Origin: Oceanospirillaceae bacterium
GTDB lineage: Bacteria; Pseudomonadota; Gammaproteobacteria; Pseudomonadales; Balneatricaceae
NCBI GenBank assembly: GCA_013215505.1
Contig: JABSQZ010000020.1
Coordinates: 1-64,000, forward strand
DNA length: 64,000 bases
Direction: 5' to 3'
The notes beneath the pieces were generated by a model, which saw nothing but the letters and a program-made list of their open reading frames with translations, had not been told where the DNA came from and did not search any database. Shown here piece after piece: positions 27,101 through 35,355 of the stretch. The stretch's first letter is position 1, and each line of letters begins with the position of its first letter. Position numbers and translations under genes: made by a program.

Positions 27101-28262
27101 TTTGATTGCCACTGATTCTCAGGATTACTTCGAAGTGTGGCAGTTAAACCCTTCTCTTAAATGGCATGTCAGCCATCGGGGGATAAAACCGATAAAATCT
27201 AATGCTGCAAATTTGATCTGGCAGCCTGTGGCTGGGGATCAACTAACCATTTCACTGCAAAAGCCTGAACCACTGGCGGGTGTGAGTTATTCTATTGACG
27301 GGGTAACAATGGGCTATCAACCGGGCAAACGTCTGGCTAACACTGTTTTAGAATTAGATTTTAGAGCCAGTAAAGGCAGTGATTACCCGCTGCAATTACC
27401 GAAACAGGCGGATATCAGTAGTATTCGTTTAAATGGCAACAGCATTATTTATGTGCAAGAGGAGGGAGCAGTGATCTTGCCGATCCCCCCGGGCAAGAGT
27501 CGCTTTGTTGTTGAGTTCAGCCAGGGCGATGAGTTGCAGTTAGTCACTCATACACCGGTACTTGCCATCCCCGGCGCCACTAACATTAAGATTGAAACTA
27601 GTATGCCGGGAAACCGTTGGGTTCTTGCCGTCAGCGGTCCGTTGATTGGTCCGGCTATCTTGTTTTGGGGCGTTTTATTAATGATATTAGCAATAGGTTT
27701 TATACTTGGGCGCCAGGCCTGGTCACCACTGAAAAGCTGGGAGTGGATGCTGATGGGTTCAGGTATAGCGACTAGTTTCTGGCCGATAACACTGTTAGTG
27801 GTGCTCTGGTTTGCAGCGCTGGCCAAGCGCAGCTCGCTTGTAAATACGCAAACCAGTGCCAGAAAATTTAATCTGCTGCAAGTGGCTATTGCGCTGCTGA
27901 CTTTTGTCATGTTATTGGCGCTAGTGGGCAGTGTCGCCAACAGCTTAATGTTTGGCTCCCCGGATATGCAAGTGACAGGCAATGGCTCTTATGCGACCAG
28001 TTTAAATTGGTACCAGGATGCTATTAGCAACAACCTGCCAGAAACCACTGTCATCAGTGTACCTATGTGGAGCTATCAAGTGTTGATGCTGTTGTGGTCG
28101 ATCTGGCTGTCGATGTCACTGATCCGATGGTTGAAGTGGGGCTGGAACAACTACAGCAATGACGGTTTGTGGAAAGCCCTGCCAAAAGCTGCCAAAAAAG
28201 ATCAGCGCGAAGCGAAGAAAGCGCAGCGAGCGAAAGAAAAGAAACAAGATGATCCCTGGTAG
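24126..28262 (+). CDS. Large membrane-anchored envelope protein of unknown function (1378 aa)
   Basis: I do not recognise the family. Signal peptide at about 1-22 (VCSLLLLTTLNLNAAP). Residues 25-460 look like extracytoplasmic beta-rich modules. A cluster of about four membrane helices follows (466-560), then single helices near 680 and 728, a second extracytoplasmic region (about 745-1165), a third set of helices (about 1173-1336) and a very basic C-terminal tail. The two extracytoplasmic halves share a pattern of V-x-V-N-G, then a YL-x-x-G-x-H turn, then alternating hydrophobic residues, suggesting internal duplication. It stands alone, with a strong terminator after it. A role in envelope stress or surface assembly is a guess only. 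Confidence 0.75.
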   Translation: MMFRIIKAVCSLLLLTTLNLNAAPNVIEAPQALKQWRGWVVHQYPELNCSQGPENIRRNCHWHSALNVEVSTGQITFSQQHILEKQGWIELPGDTDSWPSVVRVNGYPENIMRHNQQPALYLAPGEHLIEGSISISEVPLSLKLPSSSTFVNLTIDGKEISQASVDNQSLLLNQVKVKVAKASDSLNVQVYRLLRDGYPLWLESKIEVNVSGERRIETLGRVLPAGFELTDIRSKLPLRIDAQGNMQVQLDAGRHVIHLQARLVDSVEQFKVEAHKNWPDQELWSFAPNRSYRIVDLQGTPIDGGQTNMPDRWKAFSSYLLTPEQGLTLIEKSRGDVNPDQHQLRLDRQLWLSFKGDNFTSQEQISGSMGYLDRLSAGANYSAGRISINRSPVLLTTVEGDQGVEVLPGPINIDSVGIVQGHDIAINPWSSELNDATLQVNLPPGYRMFAVSGADSVSNDYLSSWNLWEIFIVILFVVVLCKQYGLAAGAVGLLYALTINNIEGAPGIILLLLIIGLHFVVNVLAQNKIRAVLTRIYQLGLVLLLLSFLPFAIEQARLAIYPQLEKPYLMDSSDYRDDQQISYEMQQDQIEMPSALQESKKIVREKIRTMKQQAASGSMLPAPAPRYQKRYQEGEVVQTGPGMPSWRWNRVDISVSGPVVVGQSIQLIITPPWVNRTLNLLRIILFVLLAYLLWRRHSFNDPSTGSVDKDSKTEEQPNASSGPAASASILLVAALVIYSGINSSNLLAADFPPQQLLQEYYQRLNEAPQCHPNCVAINRLNIQASESELVLDMHVATLAKVPLRLPLSVVDTRSVQVTVNGEAANFLSHYRGRAYLLLGKGLHRVQLRLGATDLSQLQLQFDNIPQLTRYTGEGWQVSGIHKQAVPSGRISLRKLKKQPVTETEKRLTANPIQSLVKVTRVLSLDVDWSLTTTVSRVAPSRGAINLAVELLPGESVTTAGVKVKNNKVLVDLGQNSTSTSWRSDLQKSSPVTLIATDSQDYFEVWQLNPSLKWHVSHRGIKPIKSNAANLIWQPVAGDQLTISLQKPEPLAGVSYSIDGVTMGYQPGKRLANTVLELDFRASKGSDYPLQLPKQADISSIRLNGNSIIYVQEEGAVILPIPPGKSRFVVEFSQGDELQLVTHTPVLAIPGATNIKIETSMPGNRWVLAVSGPLIGPAILFWGVLLMILAIGFILGRQAWSPLKSWEWMLMGSGIATSFWPITLLVVLWFAALAKRSSLVNTQTSARKFNLLQVAIALLTFVMLLALVGSVANSLMFGSPDMQVTGNGSYATSLNWYQDAISNNLPETTVISVPMWSYQVLMLLWSIWLSMSLIRWLKWGWNNYSNDGLWKALPKAAKKDQREAKKAQRAKEKKQDDPW

Positions 28263-28346
28263 CGATAAACCAGCTAACCGTTGGCTGTCACAATTAGTGA
28301 GCGCTGAGCTGCAGTAATAAATGATTACCGGGGGATATAAAAAAGC

Positions 28347-28376
28347 AAAAAAAAGCGCCATTGCGGCGCTTTTTTT
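28347..28376. terminator. Bidirectional terminator
   Basis: Stem GCGCC (28355-28359) / GGCGC (28365-28369) is flanked by eight A on the left and seven T on the right, so it works on both strands. It separates the convergent 1378-residue gene and the PRPP-synthetase-like gene. Confidence 0.9.
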
Positions 28377-28387
28377 ATGTCTGCTAG

Positions 28388-29611
28388 TTATTCCCCAGCG
28401 TCTTGGTGCAGCGAATCTAATTGATCGGCAAACCAGATTTTACGGGTAAATCTTGGGTTTTTAGATGACATATCAATCTTGTATGGATTTGCTTCTTTGG
28501 TCAGTGGTAGCTCAAGTATTTTGCCCAGTTCTTGCGCCAGCCATTTTTCAATTTTAAGTACCACCATCTTCTTGCGCAGACGACCTTGCACATCGCGATT
28601 TAAGATAGTTGGCAAAGTATTTAAGGTGAGTATCTCATCGACGGCATTGTTGGCCATGCGCTCGCGACCTTCATCGGAGGCATAGAAGTGGGAAACGGCA
28701 AAAATCATTCGTTCAGGTTGTAACTGCTGTAAAAACTGGCAAGATTTTACCACCGTTGAACCCGTGCGGACCATGTCATCAAAGAGTACGATACTGCAGC
28801 CTTCCAAGTCTTCAAAAGTGTCTTCACTCTCTTTGTGCAAGGTAATACTGACCTTGTGCTCAGAAGTACGCTCTTTATCCAATAAGATAAATTTGGCGTT
28901 GCTCAGGCCTAAAGTGACGAACATTTCTTTTACAAAATCTCTGGCGCCTTTATCAGGGGCACAGAGGACTAATCCCTCTCCCTTAGGGCCATAATTGATA
29001 ATGTTGGAATTAAGTAAGTAGTGGGCGTAAATTTCGTAGGGGATCAAGTTATGGAAATTGCCTTCGAACACTTGGCTAAAGATGCTCTGCACTGAAGAGG
29101 AGTGATTGTGTACAGTGAGCACCCTATCAACACCTGATAATTTGAGCATTTGCGCGTAGAGTTTAGAGGTAAAAGGCTGGCCATCGAACTTCTTTAAATC
29201 TGTCTCGCTACGCGGCTGTGCTGTATCACCTAAATCGGTATGTGCTCCTCGGTCCTGTGCGCTGAAAAACAGATCGGGTTCAAGCAGTATGACACTTGTA
29301 GCACCGTTCTCTTTGGCAGCTCTGGCGATGAAAAAATTGTGCATTGCCAATTCTTGACGGGTTTTTACTAAGCTGCTAGTGCTGACAATAACAACAGTTT
29401 TACCTGCTAAAACATTACCTATAGAGCTAAAGTCCAGCTCGTCAGAGATAAATCGTGGGCAAAATTCGGTATTGGTGAAAGCTTTCATACCGATTAAATC
29501 TGCTATGTCTTGGTTTTGGCCCATGGCATAAGCGACATCGATTGCAAATGGATTATCTGAGGAGTTACCGACAATGACAATATCATTAGAAGGGTTTGAT
29601 ACAGGGGGCAT
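28388..29611 (-). CDS. Ribose-phosphate pyrophosphokinase-like phosphoribosyltransferase
   Basis: 407 residues. It has the Prs fold layout: an N-terminal half with a GNSSDNPFAIDVA start, and a C-terminal half with the PRPP-binding loop VLFDDMVRTGSTVV. It is about 90 residues longer than housekeeping Prs (about 315) and lacks the typical flexible-loop sequence, so it belongs to the divergent Prs-like group. It may make PRPP from ribose 5-phosphate, or act as a regulatory paralogue. The gene stands alone between a terminator and a long spacer. Confidence 0.75.
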   Translation of the reverse strand: MPPVSNPSNDIVIVGNSSDNPFAIDVAYAMGQNQDIADLIGMKAFTNTEFCPRFISDELDFSSIGNVLAGKTVVIVSTSSLVKTRQELAMHNFFIARAAKENGATSVILLEPDLFFSAQDRGAHTDLGDTAQPRSETDLKKFDGQPFTSKLYAQMLKLSGVDRVLTVHNHSSSVQSIFSQVFEGNFHNLIPYEIYAHYLLNSNIINYGPKGEGLVLCAPDKGARDFVKEMFVTLGLSNAKFILLDKERTSEHKVSITLHKESEDTFEDLEGCSIVLFDDMVRTGSTVVKSCQFLQQLQPERMIFAVSHFYASDEGRERMANNAVDEILTLNTLPTILNRDVQGRLRKKMVVLKIEKWLAQELGKILELPLTKEANPYKIDMSSKNPRFTRKIWFADQLDSLHQDAGE

Positions 29612-30127
29612 AGTTTTAACTCTTAAAGGGTTTTAACTTAGGTTCTCAAACAACTGAGATTTCAGGGGCAGGATTATAGCATTAGTTGCCCTGAGAATTT
29701 GAGCTATTAATACCTATATTTGCAAAGGTGATTCCCCACAACATAGATGCTGTAAATATCTTACTGTTAGAAACGTATAGCTTGTACACATAATCATATC
29801 TTCAACGATTCCTGAGCCCCAATCGGTTTTTTGTGAGCAGCACTAATGGCATAAATATCCCATTTTAATTCATGCATAAAACGGTCAATGTTGGTCACTT
29901 TGCCTTGCCGGTGGCAATATTATTCCTTTTATATCAATGGCAAAAAGGGTATCAAAGCTTTTTATGCAGGCTAGATTTCTTAGAGGTAACCCTTGGAATC
30001 CTCTGTGAGCCCGGGCTGTCGTGGGTTTATCAATCCCTTTTTAGCGCAAAGGCATAAACATTAGTAAAGGTGGCTCACTTATTGCTCAGAACAGTAGCGA
30101 ACTAAAGTCATTGAATATGGAGATACT
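29612..30127. other. Intergenic region, no supported gene
   Basis: 516 bp. A 61-codon plus-strand frame (29872-30057) has no ribosome-binding site and no recognisable sequence. A short imperfect stem around 29,807-29,825 (CGATT / AATCG) is followed by GTTTTTTG and could be a weak plus-strand terminator. Nothing else seen. Confidence 0.3.
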
Positions 30128-30895
30128 ATGCAAATCAACACATTGTTTGCAACTAACACTCAGCTAACTAATGGCACTAAAGTGGCAGATACTGACAACC
30201 TATTTGCTCGCTTGAATAGCGATTTTAAAACAGAAATCACCGATGCCATGCGCCGTGGTGCCGGTAACGATTTTGTTTTAAAACTCTCTGAAAATCGGCA
30301 GCGGTTTGTAGAACTGGCGATGATGGCACAACAGCAAGAGCCAGTGGATAGCAAAAAATTTATCAAAAGCTTAAGCTTTGAAGACCGCCAGGTATTGCAA
30401 AAAGTTCACTCTTTGGGTGTTTCTATTACTGATTCGAATGTCGATAAAATGTCGGGAGAGGGAGCCGATAATCTACTGTTAATCCCGGGCAAAGGGTTGG
30501 ATGCCAACAATGATGCAATTACCGAAATCGGCACTGCTAAATCATTTAAATTTCCCAATTCTAATACCCCTGCCGATGTAGCCGCCGCCTGGAATAAATC
30601 GTTGGAGGGCAGCAGCCCTGAAGATAGATTAATGGCCACGGCAAGCATCATGACAATGATGTTCTCCGCTAATGTCAGGGTAGATGCCGATGGGAATTTT
30701 TTAGGGGTAAATGAGCCTGGGTCACCTGAATATGTTAATCCTATGGCTGACCCAAACTTCTCCTATAAAGATTGGGCGAAAGGCCAGCTAGAATACAATG
30801 AGGCATTCAAGCATAAAATCCCCAGTAATGTGTACGAGAGGGATGTTAAGTTTTTAAGCAGCTTTCTGCTGAATTTAAATAACGATATTGCTTAA
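30128..30895 (+). CDS. Hypothetical cytoplasmic protein, 255 aa
   Basis: I do not recognise it. No signal peptide or membrane helix. The N-terminus MQINTLFATNTQLTNGTKVAD is polar. A helix-rich middle (about 30-95) precedes a segment rich in Gly, Asn and Asp, including SGEGADNLLLIPGKGLDANND. The C-terminus is mixed (DWAKGQLEYNEAFKHKIPSN). The start is supported by GGAGA at 30119-30123. Composition is coding-like and the frame is intact. The gene is isolated, so context gives no clue. Confidence 0.65.
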   Translation: MQINTLFATNTQLTNGTKVADTDNLFARLNSDFKTEITDAMRRGAGNDFVLKLSENRQRFVELAMMAQQQEPVDSKKFIKSLSFEDRQVLQKVHSLGVSITDSNVDKMSGEGADNLLLIPGKGLDANNDAITEIGTAKSFKFPNSNTPADVAAAWNKSLEGSSPEDRLMATASIMTMMFSANVRVDADGNFLGVNEPGSPEYVNPMADPNFSYKDWAKGQLEYNEAFKHKIPSNVYERDVKFLSSFLLNLNNDIA

Positions 30896-31122
30896 ACACA
30901 GATGAAGGTGAGTAGCAGTCGTTAATCAAATATCGGCTGCGATTATTCCCTTTAATTTAATGAAAAAATAGTATATTGAGTAACTTAGATGTATTAGAAC
31001 ATGCTCTTTAGGCTACATGTTTTTGTGCTAAAGCAGGGCTTAAAGATCAAAACTATCATTAAATGATAAATCTTGAAAAAGATAAAAGTGAGCATGTTTT
31101 TACAGCAGGTGTAGGATGCCTT

Positions 31123-31722
31123 TTAATTTTCTATTAACTGGAATTCTTTTGGGACACGTAATAACTCAAAGCTAATCCGCACGTCATCAAAAAACAGCCG
31201 AATTCCCTCGCAATAGCCAAAGGCATCCCCCAATTTGCTAAAGTCTATTGCTGGCAAGATCGCAATCAGGCCCAATTCAATAAAAGCACCGTGGGTAATT
31301 ATCAATGCTTTTTCGCCGGGGCTAATTCTGCTGGCTATATTCAACCAGAGTTCTGACTGCAATTGAGCGAATGTTTGACAATGCTTGTTTAGTGCTGCTA
31401 TTTCAGAGACATCGGCAATACCGCTAGGCCAATTGATTTGCTCTAAGACTATGCGGGGTAAATATCCCAATCCGGCTTGTTTTTCATCGATATTACAGCC
31501 CATAGCTTCGGCCGTCTCTATCGCTCGGGGAATATCGCTAGTGACGACTAAATTAAAAGTTTCAGTGTGGGTAGCGACTAACTGGGCTAAGGCAATCCCC
31601 TGGGCGTTTAAGTGCGCTCCGGGCTTTTCTCTCATACTGTGGCGACGAATGTCCAAAGTACGACAGTGATTAAATTTGCGCTCTGTAACTAGAGGTGTAT
31701 CGGACTTATCCGTATGTTCCAT
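31123..31722 (-). CDS. Histidine phosphatase family protein (phosphoglycerate mutase-like)
   Basis: 199 residues. The N-terminal catalytic motif is TLDIRRHSMRE (R-H-S instead of the usual R-H-G), followed by LNAQGIALAQLV and VVTSDIPRAIETAEAMG, the standard branch-1 pattern. The second His is in ALIITHGAFIELG. It probably removes phosphate from a small metabolite. Its ATG lies two bases after the stop of cpdA, so the two are translationally linked; a joint role in nucleotide metabolism is plausible but unproven. Confidence 0.8.
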   Translation of the reverse strand: MEHTDKSDTPLVTERKFNHCRTLDIRRHSMREKPGAHLNAQGIALAQLVATHTETFNLVVTSDIPRAIETAEAMGCNIDEKQAGLGYLPRIVLEQINWPSGIADVSEIAALNKHCQTFAQLQSELWLNIASRISPGEKALIITHGAFIELGLIAILPAIDFSKLGDAFGYCEGIRLFFDDVRISFELLRVPKEFQLIEN

Positions 31723-31724
31723 AG

Positions 31725-32507
31725 CTACACCTTAAGCCAATGGACTTTGGTTGTGAAACTGGCATCCGCCATTAAGTCTAATACCCTGAAACCAATGGTT
31801 GCACCGTCGAGCTGGTGGCCTGCCCAAAAGTCCTGTTCACTATGCTCTGCCAGCTCCTGCTTATGGGTAGCGTGGGCAAAAGTTGAAGGGGTAGTATATT
31901 GACTATAGCGCTGGCTTTGGTCAGTCTCATCATTGTGAGTATGACCGGCGATCACAAGTCTAAGGTTATTATGCTGTAGCAACAGTTGCTGTAATTCCCC
32001 GGCATTTTGCAGTTGACAGCTCGCCAGAGGACAGACAGTAAAAGTGGGATGATGCAAAGCCATTAACACTGGCCGGTCTGGGTTGTGGCTCAGGTAGCTG
32101 TCTATATCATGCAATTGCTGCGCAGATAACAGCCCGTGAGACTGACCGGCAACTTGAGAGTCCAGGAAAATAAAACCCCAATTGGCAACTTCAGCCGAAG
32201 GTGTAATATTGATATTGGCACTTTGTAGATGGGTTGACATCAGTTGTGGGTCGTCATGATTACCGGCTGTGACATAGACAGGCACTGGTAATTGGGCGAG
32301 TATTTTGGCTAGCCTCTGATAAGTAGCTGCTGCGCCATCTTCGCTTAAGTCACCGCTGGCGATAACCATATCCACTTTGGGTTCTAGTTGATTAATCTCG
32401 GCTATCACAGCCTCCAGGGACGCAGCGGTATCAACCTGGTAATACTTATCCCCGGGCTGCGGTAAAAGGTGAATATCGGTGATTTGTACTACTCTTAATG
32501 CCTGCAT
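31725..32507 (-). CDS. cpdA: 3',5'-cyclic-AMP phosphodiesterase CpdA-like metallophosphatase
   Basis: 260 residues of the calcineurin-like superfamily. Metal-binding motifs appear in order: QITDIHLLP (D-x-H), SGDLSEDG (GDxxxDG variant), AGNHDDP (GNHD), LHHPT and VIAGHTHNDE (GHxH). The arrangement and length match class III cyclic nucleotide phosphodiesterases such as E. coli CpdA (275). It should hydrolyse cAMP and so damp CRP signalling. It leads a two-gene unit with the histidine phosphatase. Confidence 0.85.
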   Translation of the reverse strand: MQALRVVQITDIHLLPQPGDKYYQVDTAASLEAVIAEINQLEPKVDMVIASGDLSEDGAAATYQRLAKILAQLPVPVYVTAGNHDDPQLMSTHLQSANINITPSAEVANWGFIFLDSQVAGQSHGLLSAQQLHDIDSYLSHNPDRPVLMALHHPTFTVCPLASCQLQNAGELQQLLLQHNNLRLVIAGHTHNDETDQSQRYSQYTTPSTFAHATHKQELAEHSEQDFWAGHQLDGATIGFRVLDLMADASFTTKVHWLKV

Positions 32508-32642
32508 AACACCTCTGAATTAAGGAGGGAGATGTAAAAAATACAGTAACTCCCGTGCGAACTGAGGCAGGTGTACTGGTTGTTCACATCCTGCCAATTA
32601 TTGAATGTTGTCAGTTTGCACTAGATGCCTAATAGAATGCAA

Positions 32643-33224
32643 TTACTTCAATTTATTGGTTAAATACATTTTGATACCAGGCCAGCTACCGTTGATAATA
32701 CTAAACAACACAGAATCCCTAACCCGGCCATCAGGCATGATCATATGATTACATAGAATTCCCTCTTGCTTGGCCCCCAGGTTTAATATGGCGTCGCGTG
32801 ATTTTTTGTTCAGATAATCGGTTAAAAACTCTACCCGGTTGAAGTGTAATTCATCGAAGGCGTAGCTGAGCATCAGCAACTTGGCCTGGGTGTTTGTTCT
32901 AGTGCGCTGTGCAGACTTGGCTAAAAAGGTGTAGCCAATCTCAACTTTTTTGTGGCTGAAGTCTGCTTTCATAAAGCGGCTGGAGCCGACAATTTTGTTG
33001 CTCTGATTATCGATAGTGACAAAAGTAATGCCATCCCCTGTAGCGTATAGATCTAATGCCTTATCGATAAAAGCATCAATGTTATCCGGATGGGGGACTA
33101 AAGTTACCTGTAAGTTCCAGAGCTCACCATCTCTTATTGCCTCACATAATCCCTGTCTGTGCTCTCTCGTTAATGGTTCTAGTCGAACTAAATTACTTTC
33201 TAATACAATTTTGTCAAAGGTCAT
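32643..33224 (-). CDS. GNAT acetyltransferase, RimJ/RimL type
   Basis: 193 residues. It begins VLESNLVRLEPLTREHRQGL, typical of the group. The CoA-binding part is FLAKSAQRTRTNTQAKLLML, and the next conserved helix-strand unit is FDELHFNRVEFLTDYLNKKS with RDAILNLGAKQEGI. An amino-acetyltransferase of unknown target. It differs clearly from the GNAT genes at 20141 and 34662. Confidence 0.85.
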   Translation of the reverse strand: MTFDKIVLESNLVRLEPLTREHRQGLCEAIRDGELWNLQVTLVPHPDNIDAFIDKALDLYATGDGITFVTIDNQSNKIVGSSRFMKADFSHKKVEIGYTFLAKSAQRTRTNTQAKLLMLSYAFDELHFNRVEFLTDYLNKKSRDAILNLGAKQEGILCNHMIMPDGRVRDSVLFSIINGSWPGIKMYLTNKLK

Positions 33225-33535
33225 GATAATTCCCGTTGTTGGTGATTAACGGGATAAAAATACATCAATTAGCCAGGGACTAAAGACCCACTTTATTAAA
33301 ATGTAACCACCCAATTTAGACTTCTGTTACTGATACCAAGAAAGCACTGCAAATAGAATAAATGTATCTACTTTAGTGTAGACTGTTGGCTACTCTACTG
33401 CGCTGAATACGGTACTTGATTAACAAAACACCATTCATTGGCTCTGCCAGTATTCTATTCGCTGTTAATAACAGCCTGTTTAAACATCATAGTATCGGGC
33501 GCATCTCATTTTTTATAACCAATTTTGAGGCAGTA

Positions 33536-34495
33536 ATGGACGTTTCTCTCTACCCAAAAATAAAACCTTATCATACTGAAATGTTTAAAGTCAGTGACTT
33601 GCACACAATCTATTTTGAGCAGTGCGGTAATCCTGAAGGCCAACCGGTTGTGTTTTTACACGGTGGTCCAGGGGGTGGAATATCCGCCAATGCGGCGCGC
33701 TTTTTTGATCCGGATAAATACCGGATCGTATTAATTGATCAGCGTGGCTGTGGCCGGTCAACGCCTTTTTCTGAGCTTGAAGACAATAATACCTGGGCCT
33801 TAGTTAACGATATCCAGAAAATCAAGAATCATCTGAATATTGAGACCTGGGCGGTATTTGGTGGCAGCTGGGGGTCAACACTTTCACTTGCTTACGCGCA
33901 AACGCATCCTGAGTCTGTCGATGCACTGTTTTTACGTGGCATCTTTATGTTGCGCAAAAAAGAGCTGCAATGGTTTTACCAGGAAGGGGCGTCACATATC
34001 TTTCCGGATGCCTGGGAAGGATACAAAAATGCCATTCCCGAAGATGAACGCGATGACTTTATCAGCGCCTACCATAAGCGTTTGACCAGTGCAGATGCCA
34101 GTGTCAGAGCCGCTGCCGCGAATGCCTGGTCGGTGTGGGAAGCCTCAACGTCACAGTTAATTCAGGATCCGAAAGCTATTGCAGATGCGGGCGAAGATGC
34201 TTTTGCTGATGCATTTGCCCGTATTGAGTGTCACTATTTTATCAATAAAGGCTTTATGGAAAATGAGAGCCAGCTACTTGATAACGTCGACAAAATCAGA
34301 GATATCCCGACGATTATCGTACAGGGCAGATACGATGTGGTTTGCCCTATGCAAAGCTCATGGGATTTACACAAGGCATGGCCAGAAGCTAACTATGTAG
34401 TCGTTGCCGATGCCGGACACGCAATGAGTGAGACTGGTATCCGCTCTGCACTCATTAACGCCACTGATAACTTTGTACGCAACGGTAAAGTATAA
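33536..34495 (+). CDS. pip: Prolyl aminopeptidase (proline iminopeptidase)
   Basis: 319 residues from ATG 33536, which has GAGG upstream; an in-frame start at 33416 adds a stretch not found in the family. Alpha/beta hydrolase of peptidase family S33. The oxyanion region is FLHGGPGGG, the nucleophile is Ser about 110 in FGGSWGSTLSL, the catalytic Asp is about 266 in GRYDVVCP and His about 294 in ADAGHAMS. It removes N-terminal proline from peptides in the cytoplasm. The length is usual. A terminator follows directly. Confidence 0.95.
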   Translation: MDVSLYPKIKPYHTEMFKVSDLHTIYFEQCGNPEGQPVVFLHGGPGGGISANAARFFDPDKYRIVLIDQRGCGRSTPFSELEDNNTWALVNDIQKIKNHLNIETWAVFGGSWGSTLSLAYAQTHPESVDALFLRGIFMLRKKELQWFYQEGASHIFPDAWEGYKNAIPEDERDDFISAYHKRLTSADASVRAAAANAWSVWEASTSQLIQDPKAIADAGEDAFADAFARIECHYFINKGFMENESQLLDNVDKIRDIPTIIVQGRYDVVCPMQSSWDLHKAWPEANYVVVADAGHAMSETGIRSALINATDNFVRNGKV

Positions 34496-34526
34496 AGTGG
34501 ATTGATAAAAATCCTTTCAGATATTT

Positions 34527-34556
34527 AAGCCTCGACCTTAAGGTTGGGGCTTTTTA
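34527..34556 (+). terminator. Rho-independent terminator after pip
   Basis: Eleven paired positions (two G-T wobbles) between AAGCCTCGACC (34527-34537) and GGTTGGGGCTT (34542-34552), loop TTAA, running into TTTTTATT. Confidence 0.85.
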
Positions 34557-34661
34557 TTGTTTGTAGCATTATTTTATAGTTATGTTATTGAACTATAGTA
34601 ATTTTTATTATAATGCTTACTAAGTTACATTTATTTAATGCAGCTTAGTGCAAGGTTAAAG

Positions 34662-35207
34662 ATGCAAGTACCGGTGATAGAGACTTCAAGGTTACGCTTG
34701 AGAGGTTGAACTCTGGAAGACGCCCAGCCGTTGGCCGAACTGAATGCGAATGCAGAGTTCATAAAATACTTAGGTGAGGGAAAGCCTATTACAGCGTAAC
34801 AGAGCTGGCAGGTATTAACGATGGTCGCTGGCCACTGGCTGTTGCGCGGCTATGGCTTCTGTCTGGTAGGGCTCAAAGAGACTGCAGAGTTTATTGGCAG
34901 GGTAGGCTGGTGGCAACCACTGGATTGGCCGGGAATAGAATTGGGCTTGGGGATTTCGCTTAAGTTTTGGGCGACAGGTCTTGCACAGGAGGCGGCCATA
35001 GCAGCACTGCAATGGGGTATGGATAATCTCAAAACCGAGTCTATCTGCAGCTTGATTCACCCGCATAACAGTGTCTGAATTAAGCTGGCGATAAAACTGG
35101 GACAAAGCTATAGCCACAATCTACAAGTGACAGACAAAGAAATACAAGTTTATAAGATCAGTCGTAGTCAATTCTTAGGTAGCCGAAATGTTGCCAACAA
35201 TTTATAA
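34662..35207 (+). pseudogene. GNAT acetyltransferase pseudogene with three in-frame stops
   Basis: A single plus-strand frame from ATG 34662 to TAA 35205-35207 (181 codons) reads as a RimJ/RimL-type acetyltransferase. It shows IETSRLRLRG*TLEDAQPL, EFIKYLGEGKPITA*QSW, GYGFCLVGLKETAEFIGRVG, ELGLGISLKFWATGLAQEAA and LIHPHNSV*IKLAIKLG. The stops are TGA, TAA and TGA at places where relatives carry Trp, Glu and Arg; each is one substitution away. No frameshift is present. Only the middle 85 codons remain as an uninterrupted frame. It is probably a recent loss, since the rest of the domain is still well conserved. Confidence 0.8.
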
Positions 35208-35320
35208 GCGGCTTCTCAACCATAAAAGTATTTCCCCAGTAGCTAGCAGCCATCAGGGGGGCATTAACTATGCCTGAGTACACTTGAGCAATGATCAATG
35301 TTCAGTTATTAATCAGTGAC

Positions 35321-35355
35321 TTCCAACTTCCAACTTCCAACTTACGACTTATGAC
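35321..35355. repeat. Heptamer array TTCCAAC, 3 exact plus 2 diverged copies
   Basis: Three TTCCAAC units (35321-35341) are followed by TTACGAC and TTATGAC. TTCCAAC is the reverse complement of the GTTGGAA heptamer repeated 13 times at 48215-48305. The diverged units form the last codons and the stop of the GFA-family gene. Confidence 0.8.

Noticed and set aside
29872-30057. 61-codon plus-strand frame in the spacer upstream of the 255-residue protein
   Set aside because: No ribosome-binding site, no recognisable sequence, and composition not coding-like.
32740-32749. A third ATCATATGAT, identical to the candidate GntR site at 2950-2959
   Set aside because: It lies inside the coding sequence of a GNAT acetyltransferase, far from any uronate gene, so it is probably chance. 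It lowers confidence in the motif by itself.
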